A stretch of DNA of 64,000 nucleotides from Methanoculleus taiwanensis. GTDB taxonomy: Archaea > Halobacteriota > Methanomicrobia > Methanomicrobiales > Methanoculleaceae. The notes beneath the pieces were generated by a model. The model had not been told where the DNA came from, did no database searches, and worked only from the letters and a program-made list of their open reading frames with translations. Made by a program: the position numbers and the translations under genes. Shown one piece after another: positions 28,019 through 37,409 of the stretch (position 1 is its first letter; every line of letters begins with the position of its first letter). The stretch covers positions 487,984 through 551,983 of the forward strand of contig NZ_LHQS01000002.1 in NCBI RefSeq assembly GCF_004102725.1, written 5' to 3'.

Positions 28019-28807
28019 TTACACCACCTCTCCGGTCCGCCACCGGAGCAGCCGGCGATCCGTGTATGCCCGGAAGAGTCGGTCGATGACGATGCCGAGG
28101 AAACCGAGGATGAGCATGTAGACGACGACGTTCGGCATATTCTGGAGCGAATAGGAGACCCAGAGTTTGTGGCCGATGCCGAACCTGCTGACCCCGAAGA
28201 TCTCGGCGGCGACGAGGCACATCCACCCGACGCCCATGGCAACCCGGATCCCGGATACGATCGAAGGCAGGGCTGCCGGGAGGGCGATGTGGCGGATCAG
28301 CTCGAGGTCTGTGTCGCACCCGAGCACCTTTCCCGCCTCCACGAAGGTCTTCGGGACGCCCCGCAGACCCGTGTAGGCGCCGATCAGGATCGGGAAGAAT
28401 GCGCCGACGAAGATGACGAAGCCCGCCGCCTGGGTTGTGAGGCCGAACCAGATGATGGCGAACGGTATCCAGGCGAGCGGCGGTATGGGGCGCAGGACCT
28501 CGATGATCGGATCCGCGAGGGCATCCATTGTGCGGAACCATCCCATGCCGACCCCGAGCGGGATGCCGATCAGGAGCGCCGCTCCGAGACCGACGCCGAA
28601 GTGGAGCAGGCTCGTTGCAAGGTCGTTTGGGAGCGACCCCAGCACCGACGGCGAGAGGAATGCAAAGAGGACATCGGTAAAACTCGGGAGGATGATCCGG
28701 TTGTCGACGACGAACTCCGCCACGACCTGCCAGAGTATGATGGCGCCTGCGATGGATGCGGCTGTCAGGACTCCCCGTCGGGCTCTTGAATGCAATCTGA
28801 TCTTCAT
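28019..28807 (-). CDS. ABC transporter permease, SsuC/TauC-like
   Basis: A 262-residue permease with about six hydrophobic segments and the EAA loop, AGKVLGCDTDLELIRHIALPAALP, that contacts the ATPase. The fold is that of the sulfonate/nitrate/taurine permeases. The ATG at 28807 gives family length; an in-frame start at 28888 would add a polar extension and is less likely. Confidence 0.9.
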   Translation of the reverse strand: MKIRLHSRARRGVLTAASIAGAIILWQVVAEFVVDNRIILPSFTDVLFAFLSPSVLGSLPNDLATSLLHFGVGLGAALLIGIPLGVGMGWFRTMDALADPIIEVLRPIPPLAWIPFAIIWFGLTTQAAGFVIFVGAFFPILIGAYTGLRGVPKTFVEAGKVLGCDTDLELIRHIALPAALPSIVSGIRVAMGVGWMCLVAAEIFGVSRFGIGHKLWVSYSLQNMPNVVVYMLILGFLGIVIDRLFRAYTDRRLLRWRTGEVV

Positions 28808-28928
28808 GACATGTTCCGGTTGATGGATGAATGGGTCCGCTTTACGCTTGTTCGACTGCAGTGGATTTACTCTATTCCGTCGATACATACGTAAAAGAAT
28901 GTTTTGAAAAAGGGGGTGAGATCCGGCT

Positions 28929-29927
28929 TTAGGCCGTGGCTTTCTCGTAGAATGAGAGGTCGAAGATCTCGTCCCTGGTGAGCGGCTTGTTGACGTAGCC
29001 GAGGTCGTGCTGAATCTCTGTGTAGCTGACGACCGAATCGGTGATCAGGTTCGGATCCGAGACCCAGGTGCCGTCCCACTCCTCGAAGGACTGCTTCACG
29101 ACGTTGATGTCCTGTCCGGTCTTGTTCGCATAGATTACGGCAGCCTCATCTTCGTTCGCGAGGTTGTACTCGGTCGCTCTGATATGGGTCTTTACGATCT
29201 GCTCGACGAGCTCGGGCTGCTCGCGGATCAGCTTGCCGCTGACGACGAGGACGCAGCAGGCGTGGTTCGGCTGTATCTCGCCGGAGGCGACGACCGAACG
29301 GCCGTTCCCGTTGCTTGCGATGATCGCGGGCGCCGGGTGCGGGAGGAAGACGCCGTCGACCTGATCGGCGGCGATCGCGGTCATCGCGTCACCGGGTCCC
29401 ATGGCCACGATGGTGACGTCCTCATCCGGAGTGAGGTTGTTTGCAAGCAGCCAGTCGCGGAAGAGGGTGTCCTGGATGGTGCCGGGCGGGAAGGTCGCTA
29501 TCTTCATGCCTTTGAGGTCTGCGGGGCTCGTGTATGCGACCTCGGGACGCAGGACGAGGTCCGAGCCCTGGGTCTGCACGGCCGCGACGATCTTTGCATC
29601 AAGGCCGCTGTTGGCCATGGCGACGATAGCCGGTGCGGCGCCGACGTAGGCAATATCAATCTGGTCGGCGATCATCGCCTGCATCTCGGGTGCACCGGTG
29701 GGGAACTCGGTGTCGGTTGCGGTGGTGACGCCGTAGGGAGCCAGATCTTCCTGCCACCATCCCTTCTCCATCGCCGTCATCTCGGCGATCTGGTGGGTGC
29801 TCGGCTGATAGCCGATGCGAAGGGTGGTAAGCTGCTGCTGCTCTCCGCCGGTGCCGGTGCATCCGCTGACGAGGATCAGGGCTACGAGGACTGCGGCGGC
29901 CATAAGAATGGAAACTATCTTTCTCAT
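28929..29927 (-). CDS. ABC transporter substrate-binding lipoprotein, SsuA/TauA-like
   Basis: A 332-residue solute-binding protein. The N-terminal signal ends in the lipobox LVSGC (cysteine near residue 22), then a Thr/Gly/Gln linker. The mature part has LRIGYQPSTHQIAEMTAMEKGWW, IDIAYVGAAPAIVAMANSG and later DQVDGVFLPHPAP typical of the NMT1/SsuA group. The ligand (sulfonate, taurine, nitrate or a pyrimidine) cannot be read from sequence. It is the first gene of the three-gene transporter operon. Confidence 0.9.
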   Translation of the reverse strand: MRKIVSILMAAAVLVALILVSGCTGTGGEQQQLTTLRIGYQPSTHQIAEMTAMEKGWWQEDLAPYGVTTATDTEFPTGAPEMQAMIADQIDIAYVGAAPAIVAMANSGLDAKIVAAVQTQGSDLVLRPEVAYTSPADLKGMKIATFPPGTIQDTLFRDWLLANNLTPDEDVTIVAMGPGDAMTAIAADQVDGVFLPHPAPAIIASNGNGRSVVASGEIQPNHACCVLVVSGKLIREQPELVEQIVKTHIRATEYNLANEDEAAVIYANKTGQDINVVKQSFEEWDGTWVSDPNLITDSVVSYTEIQHDLGYVNKPLTRDEIFDLSFYEKATA

Positions 29928-30011
29928 ATGAAGTGCCTCTCTCCGATACCTTTGTATCTGATAAATGTGTGCACCGTCACTATAAAATAATGCCGAAAAT
30001 CTGGAACAATG

Positions 30012-30027
30012 TTATACTATAGTATAA
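30012..30027. promoter_or_regulatory. Perfect 16-bp palindrome upstream of the ABC transporter operon
   Basis: TTATACTATAGTATAA reads identically on both strands. It lies 25-45 bp upstream of the TATA-like TTTTATA at about 29981-29988, which precedes the lipoprotein gene on the minus strand. Position and symmetry suit an operator for a dimeric regulator; no regulator is encoded nearby. It may instead contribute to divergent promoter activity towards argH. Confidence 0.45.
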
Positions 30028-30188
30028 TTAATTGTACTCTATGTATTCTTTACGGTCAGTATTCTCCCTCCGGGTAACGAATGCCCCGTCCGCCCGTCCG
30101 GAAGGCGCCCGGCGCTCCCCCGGCGGGAGGGGCGTGGCCTTAATCTGTCTTCGGAACGAACCGTAATGAACGAAGGGTTGTTGATAGC

Positions 30189-31667
30189 ATGCAGAAAGAT
30201 CAGATTCGGCAGGGCAGACTCGCCGGTGACCGCTCGGGTGCGATACTGCACTTTCTTGCTTCCATGGAGGCTGACCGCTGGATCGCTGAAGCGGATCTCC
30301 TCGTGGACATGGCGCATCTCCTGATGCTCCGCCGCCGGGAGATCATCGGTGATGCGCCTGCACGGGCGCTGATGGCGGCGCTCCTCGACCTCTACGAGCA
30401 GGGTCTCCCCGAGGCCGCCTTCGACGAGCGGTTCGAGGACGTCCACGCCGGGAAGGAGGCCTATCTCATTGAGCGCGTGGGAGAGGAGTACGGCGGGCGT
30501 CTCCATATGGGACGCTCGCGGAACGACGAGGTGGCGACCTGCATCCGGATTCGGCTGCGGGACGAACTGCTCGGCACGATGCAGGATATTCTGCACCTCC
30601 GGCTGGTGCTCCTCGAGGTTGCGGCCCGGCATACGGAGACGATCATGCCCGGGTTCACGCACCTCCAGTACGCCCAGCCGACGACGCTGGCGCACCACCT
30701 CCTCGCCTACGAGCAGGCGTTCTCCCGGGATTTCGACCGGCTCCGGGGCGCCTTTGAGCGGGTTGACGCTTCCCCGCTCGGTTCGGCCGCATTCGCCTCG
30801 ACCGGGTTTCCGATCGACCGGGAGTACACGGCGTGCCTGCTCGGGTTCCCGAAGCTCGCGACGAACACCATGGACGCGGTCTCTGCCCGGGACTTTGCGC
30901 TCGAGGCGATGAGCGACGCGTCCATCTGCATGACGACGGCGAGCAGGCTCTGCGAGGAGCTGATTGTCTGGAGCACGGCATTTGCACGGTTCATTCAGCT
31001 CGACGACCCTTACTGCTCGTCAAGCTCCATCATGCCGCAGAAGAAGAACCCGGACACGGCCGAGATCATGCGGGCGAAAGCCGGTTCGGTGGCGGGGGAG
31101 CTCGTCGCCGCCCTGACGATCGTCAAGGGGCTCCCGATGAGCTACAACCGCGACCTGCAGGAGCTGACCCCGCACCTCTGGCGGGCCGTGGAGGCGACCC
31201 GGCAGAGCCTGCCGCTCCTTGCAGGGATGATCGAATCTGCGGCCTTCAACGTCGAACGGATGTATGATGAGGCCGGAGGGGGCTTTTCGACCGCGACCGA
31301 GCTTGCAGATACCCTGGTTCGGGAGTTCGATCTCCCCTTCCGGACGGCGCACCGCATCGTTGGGCGGGCGGTCAGGCACGGTTCGCTCGACCTTGCAACC
31401 CTTGAGGCGGCGGCGGTGGAGGCCGCCGGGCTCTCGCTCGTCGAGCGGGGCCTGACAGAAGAGCGGGTCGGCGCGATCCTCGACGCACGGCACGGCGTCG
31501 GCGTCCGAAACGCGCCGGGCGGCCCCTCTCCCGAAGCGACGGCTGCGGCCGTTCTTGAGCGGAAGCTGACCTACGGCGCGGATGCCGCCTGGGCTCTGGC
31601 TGCTGAGACCGCCATAGCGAGCGCAAAAGAAAATCTGGTACACGAAGCACGGAGGCTGATAGCATAA
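30189..31667 (+). CDS. argH: Argininosuccinate lyase
   Basis: A 492-residue fumarase/aspartase superfamily enzyme that splits argininosuccinate into arginine and fumarate. The signature SSSSIMPQKKNPD near residue 280 carries the catalytic serine loop, and HMGRSRNDEVAT and GFTHLQYAQPTT are also conserved. Its end overlaps the apparent start of gatD (ATAA instead of the usual ATGA). Confidence 0.95.
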   Translation: MQKDQIRQGRLAGDRSGAILHFLASMEADRWIAEADLLVDMAHLLMLRRREIIGDAPARALMAALLDLYEQGLPEAAFDERFEDVHAGKEAYLIERVGEEYGGRLHMGRSRNDEVATCIRIRLRDELLGTMQDILHLRLVLLEVAARHTETIMPGFTHLQYAQPTTLAHHLLAYEQAFSRDFDRLRGAFERVDASPLGSAAFASTGFPIDREYTACLLGFPKLATNTMDAVSARDFALEAMSDASICMTTASRLCEELIVWSTAFARFIQLDDPYCSSSSIMPQKKNPDTAEIMRAKAGSVAGELVAALTIVKGLPMSYNRDLQELTPHLWRAVEATRQSLPLLAGMIESAAFNVERMYDEAGGGFSTATELADTLVREFDLPFRTAHRIVGRAVRHGSLDLATLEAAAVEAAGLSLVERGLTEERVGAILDARHGVGVRNAPGGPSPEATAAAVLERKLTYGADAAWALAAETAIASAKENLVHEARRLIA

Positions 31668-32893
31668 CCGAAGATATCACGAGCGGAGATCGGGTCAGGT
31701 GCACCCACGGGGGTGTATCGATGACCGGGACATACATCACGGATCGCGACGGGATGGCCGTCGTCAAACTCGATACCGGTTACAACATCGGCATCTCCCC
31801 CGCGGAGGTGCAGTTCGTCGAGCGGCCGGCGCCCCGGGCGGCAGCGACGCCGGTCGTTATCCAGAACCCGGATCTTCCGGAGCTCTCCATCATCTCGACC
31901 GGCGGGACGATCGCAAGCAGGGTCGACTACCGGACAGGTGCGGTGACGAGCCAGTTCTCGGCATCCGATATCCTCCGGGCGATCCCGGAACTCGGCGACC
32001 TCGCCATCTATCGCTCACGGCAGCTTGCAAGTATCCTCTCCGAGAATATGCGCCCCTCGATCTGGCAGGAGCTCGCGAGGAGCATCCACGCCGAGATCGA
32101 GAGCGGGGTCGACGGCGTCATCGTCACCCACGGCACCGATACGATGGCCTACTCGGCGGCGGCGGTGAGCTTTATGGTCCGAAGCCCGGTGCCGATCGTC
32201 TTTGTCGGGTCGCAGCGGTCCGCCGACCGGCCGAGCAGCGATAACGCGATGAACGCTCTCTGCAGCGCCGCGGTGGCGACTGGCGACCTCGGCGAGGTGG
32301 CCGTGGTGATGCATGCGTCCACGAGCGACGACCGCTGCGCCGTGCACCGGGCGACGAAAGTCCGGAAGATGCACACCTCCCGACGCGACGCCTTTGCAAG
32401 CCTCGGGACGGCTCCCGTCGGTTACGTCGACTACCCGTCGCTCGAGGTGACGCTCTCGCCGGAGGCCGTCCGGCGGGGGACGCATGAGCTCGAGCTTGCC
32501 GATGAGCTCGAGGAGCGCTGCGGGCTTCTCCACTTCGTTCCCGGCATGCCGCCCGCGATCCTCGACGCCTATGAGGGGTATGCCGGCCTCGTCCTCTCGG
32601 GGACGGGTCTCGGCCACGTCAGGACCGAGTGGATACCCCGTCTCTCTGACCTCATCGCCGGCGGAACGACCGTCGTGATGACCTCCCAGTGCCTCCACGG
32701 CAGGGTCTGCGACCGGGTCTACGACACCGGCCGCGATCTCCTCGCGATCGGCGTCATCGAGGGCGAGGATATGCTCCCCGAAGCGGCGCTTGTGAAGTTG
32801 ATGTGGGTGCTCGCCCGCGAGGACGACCCCGCACGGATACGAGACCTGATGCAGACGAGCCTTCGCGGCGAGATCTGCAGGGGGTCGCGATAA
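31664..32893 (+). CDS. gatD: Glutamyl-tRNA(Gln) amidotransferase subunit D, apparent ATA start
   Basis: GatD is the asparaginase-like subunit that supplies ammonia for archaeal Gln-tRNA(Gln) synthesis. The first ATG is at 31721, but in-frame coding continues upstream with the expected N-terminal domain (GDRVRCTHGG then VSMTGTYITD). No ATG, GTG or TTG occurs there. An ATA at 31664 lies 8 nt after GGAGG and overlaps the argH stop as ATAA, exactly where an ATGA overlap is expected. A G-to-A change would turn ATGA to ATAA while keeping the argH stop. From 31664 the protein is 409 residues, near family length. The catalytic motifs STGGTIAS and THGTDTMAYSAAA are intact. It ends overlapping gatE by 1 bp. 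Confidence 0.85.
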   Translation: MTEDITSGDRVRCTHGGVSMTGTYITDRDGMAVVKLDTGYNIGISPAEVQFVERPAPRAAATPVVIQNPDLPELSIISTGGTIASRVDYRTGAVTSQFSASDILRAIPELGDLAIYRSRQLASILSENMRPSIWQELARSIHAEIESGVDGVIVTHGTDTMAYSAAAVSFMVRSPVPIVFVGSQRSADRPSSDNAMNALCSAAVATGDLGEVAVVMHASTSDDRCAVHRATKVRKMHTSRRDAFASLGTAPVGYVDYPSLEVTLSPEAVRRGTHELELADELEERCGLLHFVPGMPPAILDAYEGYAGLVLSGTGLGHVRTEWIPRLSDLIAGGTTVVMTSQCLHGRVCDRVYDTGRDLLAIGVIEGEDMLPEAALVKLMWVLAREDDPARIRDLMQTSLRGEICRGSR

Positions 32894-34761
32894 TGGAGTA
32901 CGACTACGCCGCTCTCGGCCTGAAAGCCGGGATCGAGATTCACCAGCAGCTCAATACGGCCGAGAAACTCTTCTGCCGGTGCCCGACCCTCCTCCGCGAG
33001 ACCGCTGAACATACGGGGGAGTTCTTCCGCTACCTGCGGGCGACGGAGAGCGAGCTCGGTGAGATCGACCGGGCCGCAAAGGAGGAGATGAAGCTTGTCC
33101 GGAAGTTCTGCTACTATACCTACGATACGGTCTGCCTCGTCGAGCACGACGAGGAGCCGCCGGCGCCGCTGAACAGGGAGGCGCTCGGGGTAGCGCTTAC
33201 CATAGCAAAGATGCTCGGGATGACGCCGATCGACCAGGTGCACACGATGCGAAAACTCGTCATCGACGGTTCCAACACGAGCGGATTCCAGCGGACGGCG
33301 CTCGTGGCCTTAAACGGCACCCTCCCCGGCGGCTGCCGGATCGAGACGATCTGCCTTGAGGAGGAGGCCTGCCAGCGGGTTGAAGGGGACGCCTTCTCGC
33401 TCGACCGGCTCGGGATCCCGCTCGTCGAGATAACCACGGCGCCCTGCATGCATACCCCCGAGGACGTCCGGACGGTCGCCCGGCATATTGGTATGGTGCT
33501 CCGTTCGACCGGGAAGGTGAAACGGGGTCTTGGCACCATCCGGCAGGATGTCAACGTCTCCATCCGCGACGGTGCCCGGGTGGAGATCAAAGGCGTGCAG
33601 GAACTCGACCTCATCGCCGAGGTTGTCAGGCGCGAGGTCGGGCGGCAGGTGGAACTCCTCGCGATCAGGGACGAACTCCGGGCTCGCGGAGCCTCGGTCG
33701 ATACGACGGTCACCGACGTGACCGGTCTCTTCGCGGAGACGAAGTCCGCCATCCTGAAGAAGGCAAAGGCGATCCTCGCCGTCCGCCTCCCGGGCTTTGC
33801 CGGCCTCGTGGGGCGTGAGATCCAGCCCGGCCGGAGACTCGGGAGCGAGATGGCCGACTACGCAAAGAAGTGCGGCGTCGGCGGGATCTTCCACACCGAC
33901 GAGCTTCCTGCCTACGGGGTGACGGCCGAAGAGGTCGCCCGTCTCCGCGAGCACCTCCGTGCGGCCGAACAGGATGCCGTCGTCCTCGTAGCGGCGAGCC
34001 GGAAGCAGGCAGGCTGTGCCGCGGAGCAGGTCATGATCCGCGCCCGGATTGCGCTCGACGGAATCCCCGAGGAGACGAGGAAGATGCTCGAAGGCGGGAG
34101 CACCGCTTACATGCGGCCGCTTCCCGGCGCAGCCAGGATGTACCCCGAGACCGATGTCTTCCCGGTCACTATCGGCAGTGACCTCTGGGAAGGAATCGAG
34201 CTTCCGGAGCTCCTTACCTCCCGGGCGGAGCGCTTCTCCCGTGACCTTGGCCTCGACGATGCGCTGGCACGGCAGATGGCTTTCTCGGAGAGGCTGCCGC
34301 TCTTCGAGCGCACTGTTGCCGAAGGGGTTCGCCCGACGCTGGCCGCCCGTACCCTGCTCGGGACGCTCCGCGAGCTCGCCCGCGACGGCGTTCCGGTCGG
34401 GCATCTCCCGGACGACGAGGTCGTCCTCCTTCTGCAGGCGGTAGAATCCGGCCGCACGGCAAAAGAGGCGATCCCCGACCTGCTCTCCGAGCTTGCCCGC
34501 ACGGCGGGAGAACAGCCGCGAAAGAGTCCGGAGGAGCGGATCGCCGCAGCCATCGAGTCGGTCGCCCCCACAGTCACGGCAGGCGATCTGGACGCGATCG
34601 TCGGACGGGTCGTCGAAGAGCGCGAGGAGTTTGTCAGGCAGCGGGGTATGGGGGCTCTCGGCCCCCTCATGGGCGTGGTGATGAAGGAGGTTCGCGGCAG
34701 CGTCGACGGACAGCTCGTGAGTCGGGCGCTGAAACGGGAGATTGAGCGGCGGCTTTCCTGA
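32893..34761 (+). CDS. gatE: Glutamyl-tRNA(Gln) amidotransferase subunit E
   Basis: A 622-residue GatB/E-family subunit that phosphorylates and amidates Glu-tRNA(Gln). The N-terminus GLKAGIEIHQQLNT, DGSNTSGFQRT and SVLGTIRQDVNVSIRDG-like RGLGTIRQDVNVS are conserved; the insert and YqeY-like C-terminal tail are of GatE length. The ATG at 32893 shares one base with the gatD TAA (TAATG). Longer in-frame starts lie inside gatD and are rejected. Confidence 0.95.
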   Translation: MEYDYAALGLKAGIEIHQQLNTAEKLFCRCPTLLRETAEHTGEFFRYLRATESELGEIDRAAKEEMKLVRKFCYYTYDTVCLVEHDEEPPAPLNREALGVALTIAKMLGMTPIDQVHTMRKLVIDGSNTSGFQRTALVALNGTLPGGCRIETICLEEEACQRVEGDAFSLDRLGIPLVEITTAPCMHTPEDVRTVARHIGMVLRSTGKVKRGLGTIRQDVNVSIRDGARVEIKGVQELDLIAEVVRREVGRQVELLAIRDELRARGASVDTTVTDVTGLFAETKSAILKKAKAILAVRLPGFAGLVGREIQPGRRLGSEMADYAKKCGVGGIFHTDELPAYGVTAEEVARLREHLRAAEQDAVVLVAASRKQAGCAAEQVMIRARIALDGIPEETRKMLEGGSTAYMRPLPGAARMYPETDVFPVTIGSDLWEGIELPELLTSRAERFSRDLGLDDALARQMAFSERLPLFERTVAEGVRPTLAARTLLGTLRELARDGVPVGHLPDDEVVLLLQAVESGRTAKEAIPDLLSELARTAGEQPRKSPEERIAAAIESVAPTVTAGDLDAIVGRVVEEREEFVRQRGMGALGPLMGVVMKEVRGSVDGQLVSRALKREIERRLS

Positions 34762-34825
34762 CCGTACCCCGTTCCCGCTACCTTTATCTCACCGTTTGCT
34801 CATATATGGTAAGGAGTTTGTATTC

Positions 34826-35092
34826 ATGGGAAAGACAGGAACCACAATATGGGCGCAGGTAAAAGGCGTCAAGGGACAGATCCGGCTCGTCCCCGCAAGT
34901 GAAGGCGAAGTGAAAAAGCCGGGCCCGAACCAGCGCTACAAAGCGCAGTCGTGCATCACGAAGCTCAGCCGCCAGCAGAGCCAGGACGCTCGCGGCGGTC
35001 GCGGCGGTGCCCCGACGGTGGACGTGCGCGTTCGCCGGAACATGCAGCGGTCGAAGGTCTCGGTGCTGGGCACCAAGCAGAAGTCGAGATAA
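34826..35092 (+). CDS. DUF5350-like small basic protein
   Basis: An 88-residue, very basic protein (MGKTGTTIWAQVKG at the start; arginine-rich C-terminus with GGRGGAP). From memory it matches DUF5350, a small euryarchaeal family of unknown function; its charge suggests RNA or ribosome binding. AAGGAG lies 9 nt before the ATG, and a TATATGG element lies upstream. An in-frame TTG at 34742 is rejected as it precedes the promoter-like sequence. Confidence 0.75.
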   Translation: MGKTGTTIWAQVKGVKGQIRLVPASEGEVKKPGPNQRYKAQSCITKLSRQQSQDARGGRGGAPTVDVRVRRNMQRSKVSVLGTKQKSR

Positions 35093-35142
35093 GGGGCTCT
35101 CCCCTCTCAACATCTTTTATAGTATAACTTCAAGTATCTGAT

Positions 35143-35499
35143 ATGGATCCAAAAACAGCCGTTAAGAGCTACCAGTTTGCCGAACGGGCTAAATCGGAAC
35201 TGATTGTTGGTTCACAGCTGACGCTCGCCCTCATGGACTTCAAGGGGAGCGAGAAGCCCGGCGGCAAAAGGATGCTCGTCATGGTGCTCGAGTCGATCCG
35301 CTCCGAGCTTGAGTTTGCCTACGGGTCGACCGGTCAGATGGACTTCAAGCGGGCGATAGACCATATCAGCCAGGCGATCGGTATGGTCGAGAGTATGGAT
35401 CTCGGTGCTGCTTCGAACACGATCAGTCAGGCGGTCAGTGCGGTGACGACATCTGCACAGGAGGCCTGGCAGGTGCTCAAAGAGCATGAACTCATCTGA
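35143..35499 (+). CDS. Conserved hypothetical helical protein
   Basis: A 118-residue protein predicted to be nearly all helical (MDPKTAVKSYQFAERAKSEL at the start). No motif is recognised. TTTTATAGTATAA at about 35114-35126 is a TATA box some 20-25 nt from the ATG, so the transcript is probably leaderless. The 3' end overlaps the nitroreductase gene by 14 bp. Confidence 0.7.
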   Translation: MDPKTAVKSYQFAERAKSELIVGSQLTLALMDFKGSEKPGGKRMLVMVLESIRSELEFAYGSTGQMDFKRAIDHISQAIGMVESMDLGAASNTISQAVSAVTTSAQEAWQVLKEHELI

Positions 35500-36013
35500 A
35501 TTCCTCCGCTTTCTGAAAGGCCGCTCGTCCGTCCGCGAGTACCGGGCAGAGCCTCTCGACGGGGAGGAGATCGAGTACATCCTTTCATGCGCCCGGACTG
35601 CACCGAGCGCCGGAAATCGCGAAGCCTGGGACGTCGTCGTCGTCACGGACGAGGACATGCGCCTCGAACTCTCGCTTGCCGCGCTTGAGCAGCCTCACGT
35701 CCGCGATGCGCCCGCCGTATTTGTCGTCTGTGCGAACTACATCCGGTCGATGTCCCAGTACGGCGAGCGGGGTATCCTGTATGCAGTGCAGGATGCAACC
35801 ATCGCCGCCACCTACATGATGCTCGCGGCACATGCAACGGGCCTTCGCTCCTGCTGGACCGGGGCGTTCCGGGAAGAGGAGGTGCGCGAGCTTCTGGAGC
35901 TCCCGCAGCACGTCCGTCCGATCGCGCTTCTCACCGTCGGGAAGGGGCAGCCCCCGCAGGAGCGGACGGGAAGGATAGCACTCGAAGAACACGTACATAG
36001 AGAGATCTGGTAG
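35486..36013 (+). CDS. Nitroreductase-family protein
   Basis: A 175-residue FMN-binding nitroreductase. [18 protein letters not shown] and [20 protein letters not shown] are the FMN phosphate and ribityl contacts; [19 protein letters not shown] is the C-terminal conserved block. The electron acceptor is unknown. It overlaps the upstream helical-protein gene by 14 bp. Confidence 0.9.
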   Translation: MNSSEFLRFLKGRSSVREYRAEPLDGEEIEYILSCARTAPSAGNREAWDVVVVTDEDMRLELSLAALEQPHVRDAPAVFVVCANYIRSMSQYGERGILYAVQDATIAATYMMLAAHATGLRSCWTGAFREEEVRELLELPQHVRPIALLTVGKGQPPQERTGRIALEEHVHREIW

Positions 36014-36035
36014 GAATCAAGCCAGGGGGACAACA

Positions 36036-36374
36036 ATGCCCGACTATACGGTAACACTTGAATCAGCGTGGATTATTAAGGATGTCAAATCCCTGGACGA
36101 TGCAGTGAGCATTGCCATCAGCGAGGCCGGTAAGAGACTCAATCCGGCAGCAAAGTTTGTCGAGATCGAGGCCGGCATGATTGCCTGCCCCTTCTGTGAA
36201 GGAGAACTGAACAGTGCCCTTGTCGTCGCCAACACGGCGCTCGTCGGGCTCGTGCTGCAGATCAAGGTCTTCCGCGCCGAGTCGAAGGAGCACGCCGTCA
36301 GGATCGCAAAGTCGGTCGTCGGAAAGGCACTTCGCGAGGTTCCGCTGAAGGTGCAGGAGGTGGCGGAGCTGTGA
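36036..36374 (+). CDS. UPF0212 (DUF555) family protein
   Basis: A 112-residue protein of the methanogen/halophile UPF0212 family. The conserved CPFC (residues 51-54) could bind metal. AGGGGGACA lies just before the ATG. The stop overlaps the GTG start of the PfkB kinase by 4 bp (GTGA), so the two are translationally coupled. Function unknown. Confidence 0.85.
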   Translation: MPDYTVTLESAWIIKDVKSLDDAVSIAISEAGKRLNPAAKFVEIEAGMIACPFCEGELNSALVVANTALVGLVLQIKVFRAESKEHAVRIAKSVVGKALREVPLKVQEVAEL

Positions 36375-37261
36375 TATCGGTCGTAGGACATACTGCGATC
36401 GATCACCTCTTCCGCGTCCCTTCCCTCCCGGGAAGGCACAACTCAACCTACATCACCGATCACAAGATCTACTACGGCGGCGGTGCGGCCAATATCGCGG
36501 CGGGTATCGCCACGCTCGGTGAATCGTGCCGGCTTATCAGCGCCGTCGGCGGCGATTTTCCGGGAAGCGACTACGATCGATGGCTGCGAAGCCTCGGCGT
36601 CGTCGAGGATTTCCTGGTCGTCGAGGACGCCTTTACGCCGACCGCGTACGTCTTCACCGACGAGGCGCGGGATCAGACGACCTACTTTGAGTGGGGAGCC
36701 TCCGGCGTCCGGAACACGACCGAGGCGCCTGCCCTTGATTTCGTCCATATGGCGACCGCCGATCCCGACTTCAACGTGCGGGTTGCGGCGAAGGCGAAAT
36801 TCGCCTCGTTCGACCCCGGACAGGATCTCCTGCGGTACAGCAGTGAGCAGCTCCGGTCGATCATGGGAAACGTCGACATCCTCTTTGCCAACAACCATGA
36901 GATGGCAGGCATGTGCCGGATGCTCGAGACGGAGCAGGACGAGCTGATTGAAGGTATCCCCTTCGTCATCATGACGAAAGGGTCGGAAGGCAGCATTCTG
37001 TATACGGACGGCGAAGAGCACTCAATTCCGGTCGTTGCTGTTGATGCCGTGGACCCGACGGGTGCCGGGGACGGCTACCGGGCCGGGTTCCTGACCGCCT
37101 ACCGCCGGGGCTATGACCCCGTCGACTGCTGCCGTGTCGGGGCGGTGGTATCGTCATTTGTCGTCGAACGGATGGGCACACAGACGAATCTTCCCGACTG
37201 GGAGCGGATGCTGGCACGATACCGGAACGCATTTGGCGATATCGAGCGAACGGATAAGTAA
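36371..37261 (+). CDS. PfkB-family sugar or nucleoside kinase
   Basis: A 296-residue ribokinase-fold kinase. [16 protein letters not shown] is the N-terminal substrate-binding motif and [13 protein letters not shown] the C-terminal motif with the catalytic aspartate. The NNHEM and FDPGQD segments resemble archaeal nucleoside/sugar kinases of the MJ0406 type; the substrate is not certain. It starts at a GTG overlapping the UPF0212 stop. Confidence 0.85.
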   Translation: MISVVGHTAIDHLFRVPSLPGRHNSTYITDHKIYYGGGAANIAAGIATLGESCRLISAVGGDFPGSDYDRWLRSLGVVEDFLVVEDAFTPTAYVFTDEARDQTTYFEWGASGVRNTTEAPALDFVHMATADPDFNVRVAAKAKFASFDPGQDLLRYSSEQLRSIMGNVDILFANNHEMAGMCRMLETEQDELIEGIPFVIMTKGSEGSILYTDGEEHSIPVVAVDAVDPTGAGDGYRAGFLTAYRRGYDPVDCCRVGAVVSSFVVERMGTQTNLPDWERMLARYRNAFGDIERTDK

Positions 37262-37265
37262 GGTT

Positions 37266-37409
37266 ATGATTCGGGTGGTTCCCTTCTCCTGCGCCACGGA
37301 TACGTGCGGCGCAGACCTGGCAGCGGTGGCGGGTTATATCCCGTCTCCGGAACATCTCCATCCGGCTGCTCATTCCGGGTGCGGTTCTGCAGGTCCGGGT
37401 GGCGTCTGA
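37266..37409 (+). CDS. Possible 47-residue cysteine-containing protein
   Basis: A short frame fills the gap between the PfkB and DUF2070 genes. It starts 4 bp after the kinase stop and ends in TGATG, so its stop overlaps the DUF2070 ATG as in real operons. The translation begins MIRVVPFSCATDTCGADLAA. No homologue is known to me and the match to operon geometry could be chance. Confidence 0.25.
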   Translation: MIRVVPFSCATDTCGADLAAVAGYIPSPEHLHPAAHSGCGSAGPGGV

